A stretch of DNA of 64,000 nt from an uncultured Fluviicola sp. (GCF_946478805.1 NZ_CAMLDC010000003.1:124001-188000); one strand, 5' to 3'; positions 26,052 to 35,630 are shown, numbered from the stretch's first letter. Numbers and translations are program-made. The notes: generated from the letters alone by a model not told the origin.

Positions 26052-27625
26052 TACAAGTGATTTTCAAGGGTTAGATTAGCACCAAGTTTAAACTTGAAAA
26101 ATGCATTAGCAGGAATTGGAACCTGGGTATTTACACCATTTGCATCATACGTATTCAATTTGAGCTTGATCATGCAATATTTGACCTGGCCTATATCGTC
26201 ACAAACTGTTTCCGAAACAGGGAAATAAACCACGCTCTTCTTCTGCATTATCCCGTTAACAACGGAACCAAAAATGCTGGATTCAATGGCACTTGTTCCT
26301 GAAACCATTGCAACTTCCTGGTAATTTGCATTTAACAAATGAAGTTCCAGGTTCCCTTCAAATGGGAAAGCATTCATGGCATTCACCCAAATCTGCCCGG
26401 ATTTTACATTCGTCTTATTCGCATCGTTCACTAAACTAAGGGCGAAGGTATCCTGGAAAATCAAGTCACTTAATCCTACATTCAAGGGAAACATTCCATC
26501 CAATTTGACACGCAAGGGATGCGCATCATAAATCTCATCCCAGCCTCCAGATACATTTCCCCACGGGTTCATTTGAAGTTGAAAACTCAATTCGTTCTTT
26601 GCACCGTGATTTTCCACATATTGTTCGAAATTACTGTTTCCCGGAGTGAAACTTAAGGTCGTATTACTTGGAGTGATATTTCCATTTGACCCGGTAGCGG
26701 CACTGATCGTATTCCAGGTACCGATATTCGGATGAGTCAATGACACCGAACTTCCGGCTGCATTGATATTTTTAAGTGAGTTGATCTTGAATTTCCCATT
26801 GACTTTCAATCCGTTTTCAATCGTCAGGTTAAAAGTCATGGCATCCACATCCAGTAATCCGGTCGTAATATTGTCCATCGCATCGATTTGGGCATATACG
26901 GTATCCGATACCAATTCATTTCCAAAATAACCACGCGCATAATCCAGTTGAACATCGTTCATTTTGAATTCAAAAATGATGTTGTCTGTTGTAAGGACAC
27001 TCACGGTTGGTCCATCAGGATCTGATTTTACTTGCATCCTGGATTGAATCCGGTTATAAGAAGTTCCCGACTCTCCGGTCAGATCCAATTCATAACCGCT
27101 TAAATCGACGAATCCGGTAGCTACCCCCGGATTGCTTTGTGTACCCGCCGGTGCCACAAAATCTTGCGCCAGAACAACCCCGTTCTTTGTAACTCCGGGT
27201 AATTGAATGGTGAAAAAAGTCTTTGTCGCAATCGGGTTGAATACTTTCAATACAATACCTCCCTGCTTTACGCGAATTTTCTTCAATTGCACATCCCCGA
27301 CATTGATCACGTGTTCCTCAACATTATTTACAAATGAAGTTCCCGGAGCGGCAGTGATATTCAAGGCCATATTAAATATGTTCTGAACACTGGTATCCGG
27401 CAGCGCAACAAAATCACTTAAGCGAAACTCGAACAAGGAGGAATTCACATCCAATACATAATTCCCGGACACGACCGTCAGCAAGGAATCCGCAACCAGG
27501 TTGGACATCGTCAGACTATCATGTACAAGCGGAACTTGCCAATCAGTATCCCAAACGGCTTTATCGCGCTTCTTACAAGAAGCAAAAGCAAGACCGATAC
27601 AGAGCAAAAATAGGAGTTTTTTCAT
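26051..27625 (-). CDS. Large surface lipoprotein, unknown function
   Basis: With ATG 27625 (MKKLLFLLCIGLAFASCKKRD) the protein is 524 residues with a lipobox (FASC, Cys17). The mature part is beta-rich with repeated amphipathic strands (VRVKQGGIVLKVFNP-like text, NGLKVNGKFKINSL) and no enzyme motif; it resembles the long beta-sandwich lipoproteins found next to DUF5723 barrels. It is first in the three-gene overlapping operon 27625-23368. The region upstream ends in the thiolase gene stop after 38 bases, so a shared transcript with thiolase cannot be excluded. Confidence 0.78.
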   Translation of the reverse strand: MKKLLFLLCIGLAFASCKKRDKAVWDTDWQVPLVHDSLTMSNLVADSLLTVVSGNYVLDVNSSLFEFRLSDFVALPDTSVQNIFNMALNITAAPGTSFVNNVEEHVINVGDVQLKKIRVKQGGIVLKVFNPIATKTFFTIQLPGVTKNGVVLAQDFVAPAGTQSNPGVATGFVDLSGYELDLTGESGTSYNRIQSRMQVKSDPDGPTVSVLTTDNIIFEFKMNDVQLDYARGYFGNELVSDTVYAQIDAMDNITTGLLDVDAMTFNLTIENGLKVNGKFKINSLKNINAAGSSVSLTHPNIGTWNTISAATGSNGNITPSNTTLSFTPGNSNFEQYVENHGAKNELSFQLQMNPWGNVSGGWDEIYDAHPLRVKLDGMFPLNVGLSDLIFQDTFALSLVNDANKTNVKSGQIWVNAMNAFPFEGNLELHLLNANYQEVAMVSGTSAIESSIFGSVVNGIMQKKSVVYFPVSETVCDDIGQVKYCMIKLKLNTYDANGVNTQVPIPANAFFKFKLGANLTLENHL

Positions 27626-27663
27626 GGTATGATAGAGATACAAAAATTCTACATTGGTTGGAA

Positions 27664-28875
27664 TTAAACCCGTTCAATGACGGTAGCGTAGCCTTGTCCT
27701 ACTCCGATACACATCGTCACTAGAGCATATTTCCCACCTGTTCGTTGCAATTGATTTGCCGCTGCAAGTAAGATCCGCGATCCGGACATTCCAAGCGGGT
27801 GTCCTAAAGCGATTGCTCCTCCATTCGGATTAATTCGCGGATCACGGTCATCCAATCCCATCGTTCTCGTACAGGCAAGGACTTGGGCTGCAAATGCCTC
27901 ATTCAGTTCCAGTACATCCATTTGGCCTAAAGTCAATCCGGCTCGTTCCAGCGCTTTCCTGGAAGCTTCTACCGGTCCGATTCCCATAATACGTGGTTCA
28001 ACACCCGAAACAGCGGCAGAAACAATACGTGCAATCGGTTTCAGCCCGTGATTTTTCAATCCTTGATCGGATGCCAGCAATAAAGCCGCCGCCGCATCAT
28101 TCAATCCGGATGCATTTCCGGCTGTTACCGAACCGCTTTTCCTGAAAGCAGGTTTTAAGGCTCCCAAAGTTTCCAGGGTTGTTCCGGGTCTCATGAATTC
28201 ATCTTTATCAAAAACCAACGGATCTTGTTTTTTTCTAGGAATGGATAAGCTTATAATTTCTTGAGCTAAAATCCCCGCATTTTGCGCAATGACCGCTTTT
28301 TCCTGAGACCAAACAGCGAATTTATCCTGATCTTCTCTTGATATTCCGTGCATCTCAGCCAAATTCTCGGCAGTCATTCCCATAGCGTCTGCTCCGTATA
28401 ATTCTTCCATCTTCGGATTGATAAATCTCCATCCGAAGGACGAATCATACAATTGCTGGTCTCTTCCAAAAGGAGTTGAAGATTTGGACAGGACCCAAGG
28501 TCCTCTCGTCATATGTTCCACTCCTCCCGCTACATAGATATCTCCGGCACCAGCCTGGATAGCTCTCGCTGCATTTACAGCAGCAGACATTCCGGATGCA
28601 CACAATCGATTCACAGTTTCTCCTCCGACAGAAATCGGGTATCCTGCCAACAACAATGCCATTCGGGCAACATTCCGATTGTCTTCACCGGCTTGATTTG
28701 CACACCCCAAAATCACATCTTCTATTGCACTTGGGTCCAGAGTCGGAACTTTTTTCAACAATGCGGCTAAAACGTGTGCAGCCAAATCATCAGCTCTCAC
28801 AGGGGCAAGAGTTCCTCCAAAATTTCCGATAGCCGTTCTTACACCAGCTACTATATATGCTTCGTTTGTTATCAT
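27664..28875 (-). CDS. Acetyl-CoA C-acyltransferase (thiolase)
   Basis: Thiolases cleave 3-ketoacyl-CoA with CoA in beta-oxidation, or act on beta-ketoadipyl-CoA, or condense acetyl-CoA. The 403-residue protein has all catalytic residues: nucleophile C92 in NRLCASGMSAA, H359 in ALGHPLGMSGSR and C389 in TMCIGVGQG. The insertion pattern and GGVEHMTRGPWVL suggest a degradative FadA/PcaF-type enzyme. No hydratase/dehydrogenase partner (FadB) lies next to it, so the substrate cannot be fixed. ATG 28875 gives the normal N-terminus (MITNEAYIVAGVRTAIG). Confidence 0.95.
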   Translation of the reverse strand: MITNEAYIVAGVRTAIGNFGGTLAPVRADDLAAHVLAALLKKVPTLDPSAIEDVILGCANQAGEDNRNVARMALLLAGYPISVGGETVNRLCASGMSAAVNAARAIQAGAGDIYVAGGVEHMTRGPWVLSKSSTPFGRDQQLYDSSFGWRFINPKMEELYGADAMGMTAENLAEMHGISREDQDKFAVWSQEKAVIAQNAGILAQEIISLSIPRKKQDPLVFDKDEFMRPGTTLETLGALKPAFRKSGSVTAGNASGLNDAAAALLLASDQGLKNHGLKPIARIVSAAVSGVEPRIMGIGPVEASRKALERAGLTLGQMDVLELNEAFAAQVLACTRTMGLDDRDPRINPNGGAIALGHPLGMSGSRILLAAANQLQRTGGKYALVTMCIGVGQGYATVIERV

Positions 28876-29037
28876 TAAATCCTTAGTTTAACTTCTTTTC
28901 AATTATTCGAATACGAATTTACGGAATATTCTTTGTGATTCGGATTCTGTTAAAAGGTTCTTCGCACTGTTGATAAGTATTGACTTCACCAGGATTATAT
29001 TTTATTAAATTCAACACCCTAAACCAAATTACAAGCT

Positions 29038-30135
29038 ATGAAAAAATCCATCTCAGTGGTGGCCGGAATGCTATTCTGTAGTTTTATGACTTTCTCTCAA
29101 GTGGAAAGTATGACACCCGCGGAAATAAGGTACCGTGATTCAATTACCAAATTGAATCAAAGTAACGCAGCAATTGCGGCAAGTCAAGAAGCGTACAACA
29201 AGGGAATTGAGCTCTTTACCCAAAAGAACTTCAAAGAAGCGATAACCTCCTTTAACAAATCCATCGCATCAGACCCTAATTTTACAGCTGCCTATTACAA
29301 TAAGGGAGTTGCGGAAAACGAAGCCGAAATGTATATGGAAGCGGTGGCTACTTTCACTACATTAATCGGAAAACAAAAAGGGTATTCGAAAGCGTATTTC
29401 CAAAGAGGAAGAGGATATCAAGGTTTGTCGGATTATCTGAAAGCTGAAAAAGACTACGATGAATCAATCAAACTGGATGCAAACAATCCAAAAGCGTACT
29501 ACAACTACGGAACTTTAAAATTCTTGCAACAAGATTACAACGCTGCAATCAAGTACTTTACAAAAAGCATCGAATTGGATGCTGCCAGTCCAATGGCTTA
29601 TAACGACCGGGGAAGTTGTTACCGCATGTTGGAAAATTATCCGAAAGCAATTGAAGATTACGAAGCGGCACTTCGGAAAAATCCAAATCTTGCCTTCGTA
29701 TTGAACAATGTAGGGACCACTAAAAAGAAAATGAAAGATTATTCCGGTGCTTTGATTGCATTCAACAGAGCGATTTCAGTAGATGTCAATTTCTTTTTGG
29801 CTTACAATAATCGAGGAGTTACACTTCTTGAAAAAGGAAGTTTGGATGATGCCATCAAAGATTTTGAAAAAGCAATGCAAATCAACCCGAAATATGCACC
29901 TGCAGCTTCCAATTTATCCGGGATTTATTTCAAAAGAAAAGATTTTAAGAAAGCAGAAGAATTGGCTTCAAAAGCAATCAATATCGACCCGAACTACGCT
30001 TCTGCTTATGTAAACAGAGGAATGGCCCGTGAAATGCTTCGAAAAATGGAAGAAGCTTGCAGTGATTGGAAAAAAGCAAGTGATCTGGGATCAACAGAGG
30101 GAAAAACGTGTCATTCAGGAAACTGCAGCAATTAA
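29038..30135 (+). CDS. Exported TPR-repeat protein
   Basis: The 365-residue protein has a signal peptide (about 1-20, ending FMTFSQ) followed by eight or nine tetratricopeptide repeats (about 45-350), with repeated ...AYYNKG, KAYFQRGRGYQGL, MAYNDRGSCYRML, LAYNNRGVTLLE and SAYVNRGMAREML. These form a right-handed superhelix for protein-protein contact in the periplasm. The next gene, a PorE-like OmpA protein, starts ten bases after its stop, so the two are almost certainly one operon and may work as a scaffold in the envelope. The extreme C-terminus ends in a Cys-containing tail (TCHSGNCSN). Confidence 0.9.
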   Translation: MKKSISVVAGMLFCSFMTFSQVESMTPAEIRYRDSITKLNQSNAAIAASQEAYNKGIELFTQKNFKEAITSFNKSIASDPNFTAAYYNKGVAENEAEMYMEAVATFTTLIGKQKGYSKAYFQRGRGYQGLSDYLKAEKDYDESIKLDANNPKAYYNYGTLKFLQQDYNAAIKYFTKSIELDAASPMAYNDRGSCYRMLENYPKAIEDYEAALRKNPNLAFVLNNVGTTKKKMKDYSGALIAFNRAISVDVNFFLAYNNRGVTLLEKGSLDDAIKDFEKAMQINPKYAPAASNLSGIYFKRKDFKKAEELASKAINIDPNYASAYVNRGMAREMLRKMEEACSDWKKASDLGSTEGKTCHSGNCSN

Positions 30136-30145
30136 AATCAAAACG

Positions 30146-32212
30146 ATGAAAAAATTATTGACCCTAGTCGTTATTGGTTTAACGACAAATCTATTCGGAC
30201 AAAATGTAGATTTCAAATCTGCAAACTTTAAAGACGACAAAGAAGGATTGAAGGCTGCAACTACTGCAATCGATAAAGGAGACGAGTTCTACAAGGTTGG
30301 AATGGAAGCTGTTTTCGCAGTCCAGGATTTTGGAACGAATTTCAAAAGCGCCTTGAAAGAATTTGAAAAAGCACAAAAATTCAATCCGAACAATGCACTG
30401 ATCAATTATAAGATCGGAGTTTGTTACGCCAATTCAACAAACCCTGTCGCTTGTATCGAGTTCATCAAAAAAGCACAGACATTGGATCCGAAATGTGATC
30501 CTTTCCTGAATTTCTATTTAGGATATGCTTCTCAATTGGAAGGAAAATACGATGAAGCTTCCAAGTATTATACGACTTTTGAAACAGAATACAAGAAAGC
30601 GGATAACTTCATGAAGTTTGTGAATCAGCGCAAAAAGCAATGTGTGACGGCTAAAAAATTCGAAGCATCTCCCGTTCGTTGCTGGATAGACAATGTGCCT
30701 TCTTTAAATACGGATCGGGATGAAATCGCACCTTCCATATCAACGGATGGTTCAGAAATGATTCTAAGCTCCAATAGACCGAACAGTCACGAACCGAATG
30801 CATTGGGAGTTTATGATTATGATATTTACTCTTCTTCACTTTTGGATAACGGTTGGTCAACTCCTACCAAACTTACGGGACCGATTAACTCTAACAACGA
30901 TGATATCTCCAATTGCCTTTCTTACGATGGTACGAAAATGTTATTGCATCGTGATGCAGGAGGACAAACAGATATTTATGAATCCAAACTGAAGGGAAAT
31001 GAATGGTCAGATCCTAAAATCCTCAGCATATTCATTAGTACCGATAAAAACAATGAACGTTACGCTTCTTACAATGAAGATGGATGGAAAATCTATTTCA
31101 GCAGGGACAACGACGTACGTGAAACAGGTTCAGAAGTCATGTTCTCAGGAATGCAAAACAAAATGAAACAGGATTTCATGATTGCAACAATGCTTACAGG
31201 AGTGAATTCCAAATTCAATGATGGACCGATTTATATCCACATTGATGGCGAAAGCATGTTTATTGCATCAGAGGGACATGATGGAATGGGAGGATATGAT
31301 ATTTTCCTTTCCAAGAAAGTACAGGGGCAGTGGACAACACCGGTGAATATGGGATACCCCATCAACAGTCCATACGATGATTTCTTCTTCGCATCTACTG
31401 CAAATGGTAAATTTGCTTACATCTCTTCAAACAGAGCAGGTGGAAAAGGTGGATATGATATTTATAAAGTCACTTTCTGGGGACAAGAGAAGAAACCTAT
31501 TCTGGAAACAGAAGATTACTTGCTTGCAAGTGTTGTAATGCCGATAAAAGATCACACGATTGAGAAATCTGTGGAGGTAAAGAAAAAAAGTTTGACCGTA
31601 TTTAAAGGGATTACTATCGATGCGATATCAAGAAAACCGGTTGAGGCTCAAATCGACATCACTGATAACGCAACAGGAAAAGTAATTGAGACATTCACGA
31701 CCAATTCGGCAACAGGGAAATTCATCATTACCTTGAATTCCGGGAAGAACTATGGTATCGCCGTAAAAGCTGACGGATACCTGTTCCATTCCGAGAATTT
31801 CGATATTCCGACGGGTGCTGATGACAACTTGGTGAACAAAGTGATTGAATTGAAAAACATTACAATCGGATCGAAGATCGCGCTTCGCAATATTTTCTTT
31901 GATGTGAATAAAGCAACACTTCGACCTGAATCGAATGCAGAAATGGAACGATTGGTCCAATTAATGAAAGATGTTCCGAAGTTGAAAATTGAGATTTCCG
32001 GACATACGGACAATACCGGTTCCGCAACTCTGAATGAAACGCTTTCACAACAACGTGCCGAAGCAGTTGTAGCTTACCTGACTCAAAAAGGAATCGCTGC
32101 AAACAGAATGGTTGCAAAAGGCTATGGTTCATCCAAACCGATTGCTTCCAATAACTCGGAAGACGGAAAACAACAAAATCGTAGAACGGAATTTGAGATT
32201 AAAGGGAATTAA
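30146..32212 (+). CDS. PorE-like OmpA-family protein (TPR, PD40, CRD, OmpA)
   Basis: With ATG 30146 (MKKLLTLVVIGLTTNLFGQ signal peptide) the protein is 688 residues; the frame is open upstream but that part overlaps the TPR gene. Domain order: TPR (about 35-165), PD40/WD40-like propeller (about 185-445: SILSSNRP-like blades, YFSRDNDVRETG, AYISSNRAGGKGGYDIYKV), carboxypeptidase-regulatory-like domain (about 485-560) and OmpA C-terminal peptidoglycan-binding domain (about 575-688: FFDVNKATLRPES, ISGHTDNTGS, NRRTEFEIKGN). That order is the one described for PorE of the T9SS. Unlike PorE it lacks a lipobox, so it may be a paralogue. It likely ties T9SS or an adhesin system to peptidoglycan. Confidence 0.88.
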   Translation: MKKLLTLVVIGLTTNLFGQNVDFKSANFKDDKEGLKAATTAIDKGDEFYKVGMEAVFAVQDFGTNFKSALKEFEKAQKFNPNNALINYKIGVCYANSTNPVACIEFIKKAQTLDPKCDPFLNFYLGYASQLEGKYDEASKYYTTFETEYKKADNFMKFVNQRKKQCVTAKKFEASPVRCWIDNVPSLNTDRDEIAPSISTDGSEMILSSNRPNSHEPNALGVYDYDIYSSSLLDNGWSTPTKLTGPINSNNDDISNCLSYDGTKMLLHRDAGGQTDIYESKLKGNEWSDPKILSIFISTDKNNERYASYNEDGWKIYFSRDNDVRETGSEVMFSGMQNKMKQDFMIATMLTGVNSKFNDGPIYIHIDGESMFIASEGHDGMGGYDIFLSKKVQGQWTTPVNMGYPINSPYDDFFFASTANGKFAYISSNRAGGKGGYDIYKVTFWGQEKKPILETEDYLLASVVMPIKDHTIEKSVEVKKKSLTVFKGITIDAISRKPVEAQIDITDNATGKVIETFTTNSATGKFIITLNSGKNYGIAVKADGYLFHSENFDIPTGADDNLVNKVIELKNITIGSKIALRNIFFDVNKATLRPESNAEMERLVQLMKDVPKLKIEISGHTDNTGSATLNETLSQQRAEAVVAYLTQKGIAANRMVAKGYGSSKPIASNNSEDGKQQNRRTEFEIKGN

Positions 32213-32224
32213 TACTAATTCATC

Positions 32225-32268
32225 AAAAAACAATAGGGCTGCGATTAATCGCAGCCCTATTGTTTTTT
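32225..32268. terminator. Perfect 22-bp hairpin, bidirectional terminator
   Basis: A 44-base perfect palindrome centred at 32246/32247 (core GGGCTGCGATTAATCGCAGC) with six A/T pairs at its base lies between the PorE-like gene and the convergent VOC gene. T runs on both strands make it a two-way terminator. Confidence 0.9.
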
Positions 32269-32282
32269 AGAAATAAAAATCG

Positions 32283-32675
32283 TTAATCCATCGGAGTACA
32301 AACCTCGATCAAAAAGCCATCCAGATCACGGATATAAGCTACCGTCTGACCCCACGGTTTTTCTCTCGGTTCTTCTAAAAGAGTTGCGCCCGCTGCGAGT
32401 GCCTTATCCACCAAAGCCTGTACATCAACAGTTGTAAATCCCAATTCAATCCCGAAAGGTTTTGTCTTCAGATCACTTTCCTGGAAGCCGTCTTTCAAAT
32501 TGGACTTAGCCAATGGCAGCGCTGCAAAAGACAAAGTGGTTGTTCCCGAATTCAATTCAGCATATTCATCACCCGGAGCAATGAAACGAACTTCAAAATC
32601 AAAGGTTTTGGAATAAAATTCAGCTGTTCTCTTTACATCTGAAACGTATAAAATAGTGTATGCAAACTTGATCAT
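32283..32675 (-). CDS. VOC-family (glyoxalase/bleomycin-resistance-like) protein
   Basis: The 130-residue cytoplasmic protein has two beta-alpha-beta-beta-beta modules of the vicinal oxygen chelate fold, starting KFAYTILYVSDVKRTAEFY and ending with RDLDGFLIEVCTP. The typical metal-binding positions appear partly replaced (E at 126 in LIEVC is kept; the first-module His is absent in this text), so glyoxalase I activity is unlikely and the substrate is unknown. It is a single gene flanked by the strong hairpin and a low-complexity word repeat. Confidence 0.88.
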   Translation of the reverse strand: MIKFAYTILYVSDVKRTAEFYSKTFDFEVRFIAPGDEYAELNSGTTTLSFAALPLAKSNLKDGFQESDLKTKPFGIELGFTTVDVQALVDKALAAGATLLEEPREKPWGQTVAYIRDLDGFLIEVCTPMD

Positions 32676-32679
32676 AGTT

Positions 32680-32727
32680 TAATAGTTATTAGTTATAAGT
32701 GATTAGGCATTAGTAATTGATAAATAT
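32680..32727. repeat. Low-complexity intergenic words (TTAGTTATTAGT type)
   Basis: The gap between the VOC and DUF2130 genes reads AGTTATTAGTTATAAGTGAT and continues AGGCATTAGTAATTGATAAA, a chain of near-repeats of TAGTTATTAGT/GATTAG. It resembles other word-type fillers in this window (6665, 17739, 38617, 50858, 52304). No promoter or hairpin is convincing. Confidence 0.4.
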
Positions 32728-33989
32728 TAGTCTTCATCATCCTCCGGGTCGTTACCGAAATCAGGTAATTCCAAAGCTTTCACTTCCTGTACCGCATTTC
32801 CTGCAATCCCCTTAACGGATCCATACATATCAATGGTATTGACAATCACTTTTTCAATTTGTTTTTCGCGTTGTTTCCAAATGCGTTGCATGGATCGTTT
32901 TTCACTTTCCAAGTCGGACTTCATTTGCGTAAATCCTTCTACAATCGCCTCCACTTGCATTCTAAACGTAGAACTGGTAAGGAAATCATACAGCAAATGC
33001 ATTTTATCCCCTTTATTTTCCTGGGCAACCAATGTACTGCTAATTTGGACGATGGTCTCCCTTAAAACCGAGCAAAGCCCTTTAAACTCCTCATAGGTAC
33101 AAATCCAGATTCCGTCCTTCAAGCCCATTCGCTGCATATCTGAAGGCATCACTTCTGTAACAAGCACACCAATATCGCAACCTTTGTCTCGAATATCCGC
33201 TTTGAATTTTTCAATCCAGGCCGGTTGAAAATCTTTCGCGCGTTTGGATTCATAGTAAATCGTACCGCAATTCTGTTGGGTTCTGGTATGTACCGTCTGG
33301 ATACAATCCCCACCGCGAGCTCCTTTTCGTATTTCATCAATGGTATCCATCGGGAAATTCGCCATCAACCACTCCTCTATCGCCAACTCCTGAACTTCGC
33401 CCTGCAACTGCATGGAACCTTGTTCCTGCTTGCGTTTCATTTCTTCCGTAAGCTTTTTCTGATCTTCTAACTGTTTCAATAACTCCCTAACACGTAATTC
33501 ATTACGTTCTTCTTCCGTTTTACGGATCTTTTCTTTCTCTTCCTGGATTTGAGCGGTGAGTTTTTGCTGAGATTCGGCTTCCACCAACTCTTTCAGTTCA
33601 TCTTTCTCGCGCTTCAACTTTTCAATTTCGGCTTTCGTTCGATTCAATTCCTTGATTTGTTCCGATTTTTCGTTCAATTCCTTCTGAAGGTCTGCAAATT
33701 GTTCACCTTGTTCCTGGATTAGTTTTACTTTCAACTTCTCCTCGATCGATTTTCGCTCTTCCTTCAGTTTTTGATCGAACCGTTCCTGGAAAAGTTCATT
33801 TTCCCGGCGTTTCTTTTCCTCAAATTCTTCTTTCTCACGCAGCAAGACCTCCTGTTGCTTCGCAAATTCATTGCGCGTCTCATTCAGTTGGTTTTGATAC
33901 TTCCGTTGGATCTGTTCTTCCAGCTGATGAGCCAGGATATCATTCACATCAATCGGGGTACCACAATTCGGACAAGCAATTTGATTCAT
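32727..33989 (-). CDS. DUF2130 coiled-coil protein
   Basis: The 420-residue protein begins with a small zinc-knuckle-like pair (CPNCG, C6/C9), followed by a long coiled coil (about 20-195) of Glu/Lys/Gln heptads, then the DUF2130 domain (about 197-330) and a helical tail with an acidic end (GNDPEDDED). DUF2130 has a restriction-endonuclease-like look: E198/E201 helix, GGD (226-228) and YESK (246-249), the E...D...ExK layout of PD-(D/E)XK nucleases, followed by RAKDFQPAWIEKF. I infer a nuclease-like fold; activity is untested. A good TTTG-N17-TAAGTTTG promoter lies just upstream. Family call is firm, function unknown. Confidence 0.88.
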   Translation of the reverse strand: MNQIACPNCGTPIDVNDILAHQLEEQIQRKYQNQLNETRNEFAKQQEVLLREKEEFEEKKRRENELFQERFDQKLKEERKSIEEKLKVKLIQEQGEQFADLQKELNEKSEQIKELNRTKAEIEKLKREKDELKELVEAESQQKLTAQIQEEKEKIRKTEEERNELRVRELLKQLEDQKKLTEEMKRKQEQGSMQLQGEVQELAIEEWLMANFPMDTIDEIRKGARGGDCIQTVHTRTQQNCGTIYYESKRAKDFQPAWIEKFKADIRDKGCDIGVLVTEVMPSDMQRMGLKDGIWICTYEEFKGLCSVLRETIVQISSTLVAQENKGDKMHLLYDFLTSSTFRMQVEAIVEGFTQMKSDLESEKRSMQRIWKQREKQIEKVIVNTIDMYGSVKGIAGNAVQEVKALELPDFGNDPEDDED

Positions 33990-34005
33990 AACAGCAAAAA
34001 TTGAA

Positions 34006-34034
34006 CAAACTTAAAATTACTAAGGTTTATCAAA
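34006..34034 (-). promoter_or_regulatory. Flavobacterial-type promoter for the DUF2130 gene
   Basis: On the minus strand TTTG (34031-34034) is followed after 17 bases by TAAGTTTG (34006-34013), and the ATG at 33989 comes 16 bases further. Both boxes are perfect matches to the Bacteroidota -33/-7 consensus, and the box-to-ATG distance equals that of the NlpC/P60 promoter. Confidence 0.55.
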
Positions 34035-34103
34035 TAATTTCCGATTATCTGTACCAAAAGCATAAATTCGTTCTTATTCGATTGAAACCTCAAACTTTAG
34101 CGT

Positions 34104-35630
34104 ATGAAAGCAACACGAAATTCTTCTTACCGTATAAGAATAATCCTTCTCTTCATTCCTTTTTATGCACTAGTATCATTTGGGCAGGATTGCACCACCA
34201 AACTCGTCTATCAATTGGAAAATATCAAAGGTGGTTTTTATGCCAATCAAACTGTCACTTTGACTTCCAAGGACGGTAGCAAAAAGTTCGAGCAAAAAAG
34301 TGATGCGAAAGGCTTTGTAAATTTCGAGGTTCCATGCGAAACCGCTTTCGACCTCAAAATCTCAAATTACACCCATGATGAAGAAGCCATTTCAGGGAAA
34401 CAAGGTTCACAAATCAGACAAGTTCTGACTTACGAACCCAATATGAAAGAGAAAGATGCAATCTTTGCCATGTCGGAAGCTGAAAAAGCGACTTTGAATA
34501 AAGCCATTGCTGCACTTCCCGATACAACTAATCTTCCCACGGGAATGTTGAAAACACCTCCTCATCTGGAGAATTATGAATTGATGTCAATCAAATTGAA
34601 AGACCTTGACAATGGCCTGCTCGTCAACGAAGACTTTGTAATCTCCGGCATCAACCGAAAAAAGAACTTCAAAGGAAAAACGAGTAAAACAGGAGAAATC
34701 CAGTTATATATCCCCAAAGGAGATAATTATACCTTGAATTTCAAATACCATAAAGCTTACAAGAAGTTCGATTCCGAATTCAAAAACGGAACCATCAATT
34801 CCCGCATGGAAATCACCTATATGGGCAGTAAGGAATATGAAAAACGGAAAAAGGAAGAAGACGACCGTATCAAAGCCGAAGAAAAACGCCTGGAAGAGGA
34901 ACGACTTGCATTTGAAAAATACTGCAAGGAACGGAAAGTGAGTTTGGAAGAAGGATACAAATTGAAACTCAAGGAAGCTGAAAGCCCATCTGCCAGGAAT
35001 GATGATGATGTGGTGACAAAAGTTTTGACCCGGAATAAGTGGTCGGAGAAATTGATTGTTTGTGATTTGACAGGAAGTATGGATCCGTATGCGCGTCAGC
35101 TTTCTGTTTGGTATCAATTGAATTACAAAAAAGAACCGAATCTTCAATTTGTATTTTTCAATGACGGTGACAGTAAAAGTGATTCAGAAAAAAAAATAGG
35201 TTCCACAGGAGGAATTTACTATCAGAAAAGTTCTACCCTGGACAGCTTGATTCACATCATGTCATTTGTACGTTCACGCGGAAGCGGTGGTGATTGCCCC
35301 GAAAACAACATGGAGGCCCTGATCAAAGGAGTCCAAAAAGCGAAACCTTATAAGGAACTCGTCATGATCGTAGATAACAATGCACCTGTGAAAGATATTT
35401 CCCTATTGAGTAAATTCAACAAACCGGTACACATTATCCTCTGCGGTTCCTATGGTGGCGAAGTACTGGAAGATTACCTATTGATCGCATGGAAAACGAA
35501 AGGAACGATCCATACCATTGAAGAAGATATCTCAAAAATTGCCTCCATGTCCGAAGGTCAAACCATTCAAATCGGATCTTATACCTATAAAATCCTGGGT
35601 GGGGAATTTGTACGGATTACAAAGACTTGA
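34104..35630 (+). CDS. Exported von Willebrand A-like domain protein
   Basis: The 508-residue protein has a signal peptide (about 1-28, ending SFGQ), two beta-sandwich segments (about 30-250) with SKKFEQKSDAKGFVNFEVP and KNFKGKTSKTGEIQLYIPK that look like carboxypeptidase-regulatory/PEGA-type folds, a charged coiled coil (about 250-295), and a vWA-like domain (about 310-500). The MIDAS is D321-L-T323-G-S325 (LIVCDLTGSMD), a DxTxS variant of DxSxS, with later VMIVDNN and GSGGDCPENN. A metal-dependent adhesion or ligand-binding role is inferred. Single gene; a minus-strand hairpin follows. Confidence 0.82.
   Translation: MKATRNSSYRIRIILLFIPFYALVSFGQDCTTKLVYQLENIKGGFYANQTVTLTSKDGSKKFEQKSDAKGFVNFEVPCETAFDLKISNYTHDEEAISGKQGSQIRQVLTYEPNMKEKDAIFAMSEAEKATLNKAIAALPDTTNLPTGMLKTPPHLENYELMSIKLKDLDNGLLVNEDFVISGINRKKNFKGKTSKTGEIQLYIPKGDNYTLNFKYHKAYKKFDSEFKNGTINSRMEITYMGSKEYEKRKKEEDDRIKAEEKRLEEERLAFEKYCKERKVSLEEGYKLKLKEAESPSARNDDDVVTKVLTRNKWSEKLIVCDLTGSMDPYARQLSVWYQLNYKKEPNLQFVFFNDGDSKSDSEKKIGSTGGIYYQKSSTLDSLIHIMSFVRSRGSGGDCPENNMEALIKGVQKAKPYKELVMIVDNNAPVKDISLLSKFNKPVHIILCGSYGGEVLEDYLLIAWKTKGTIHTIEEDISKIASMSEGQTIQIGSYTYKILGGEFVRITKT

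Noticed and set aside
30029..30145. Upstream extension of the PorE-like gene
   Set aside because: It overlaps the end of the TPR gene and would bury the signal peptide.
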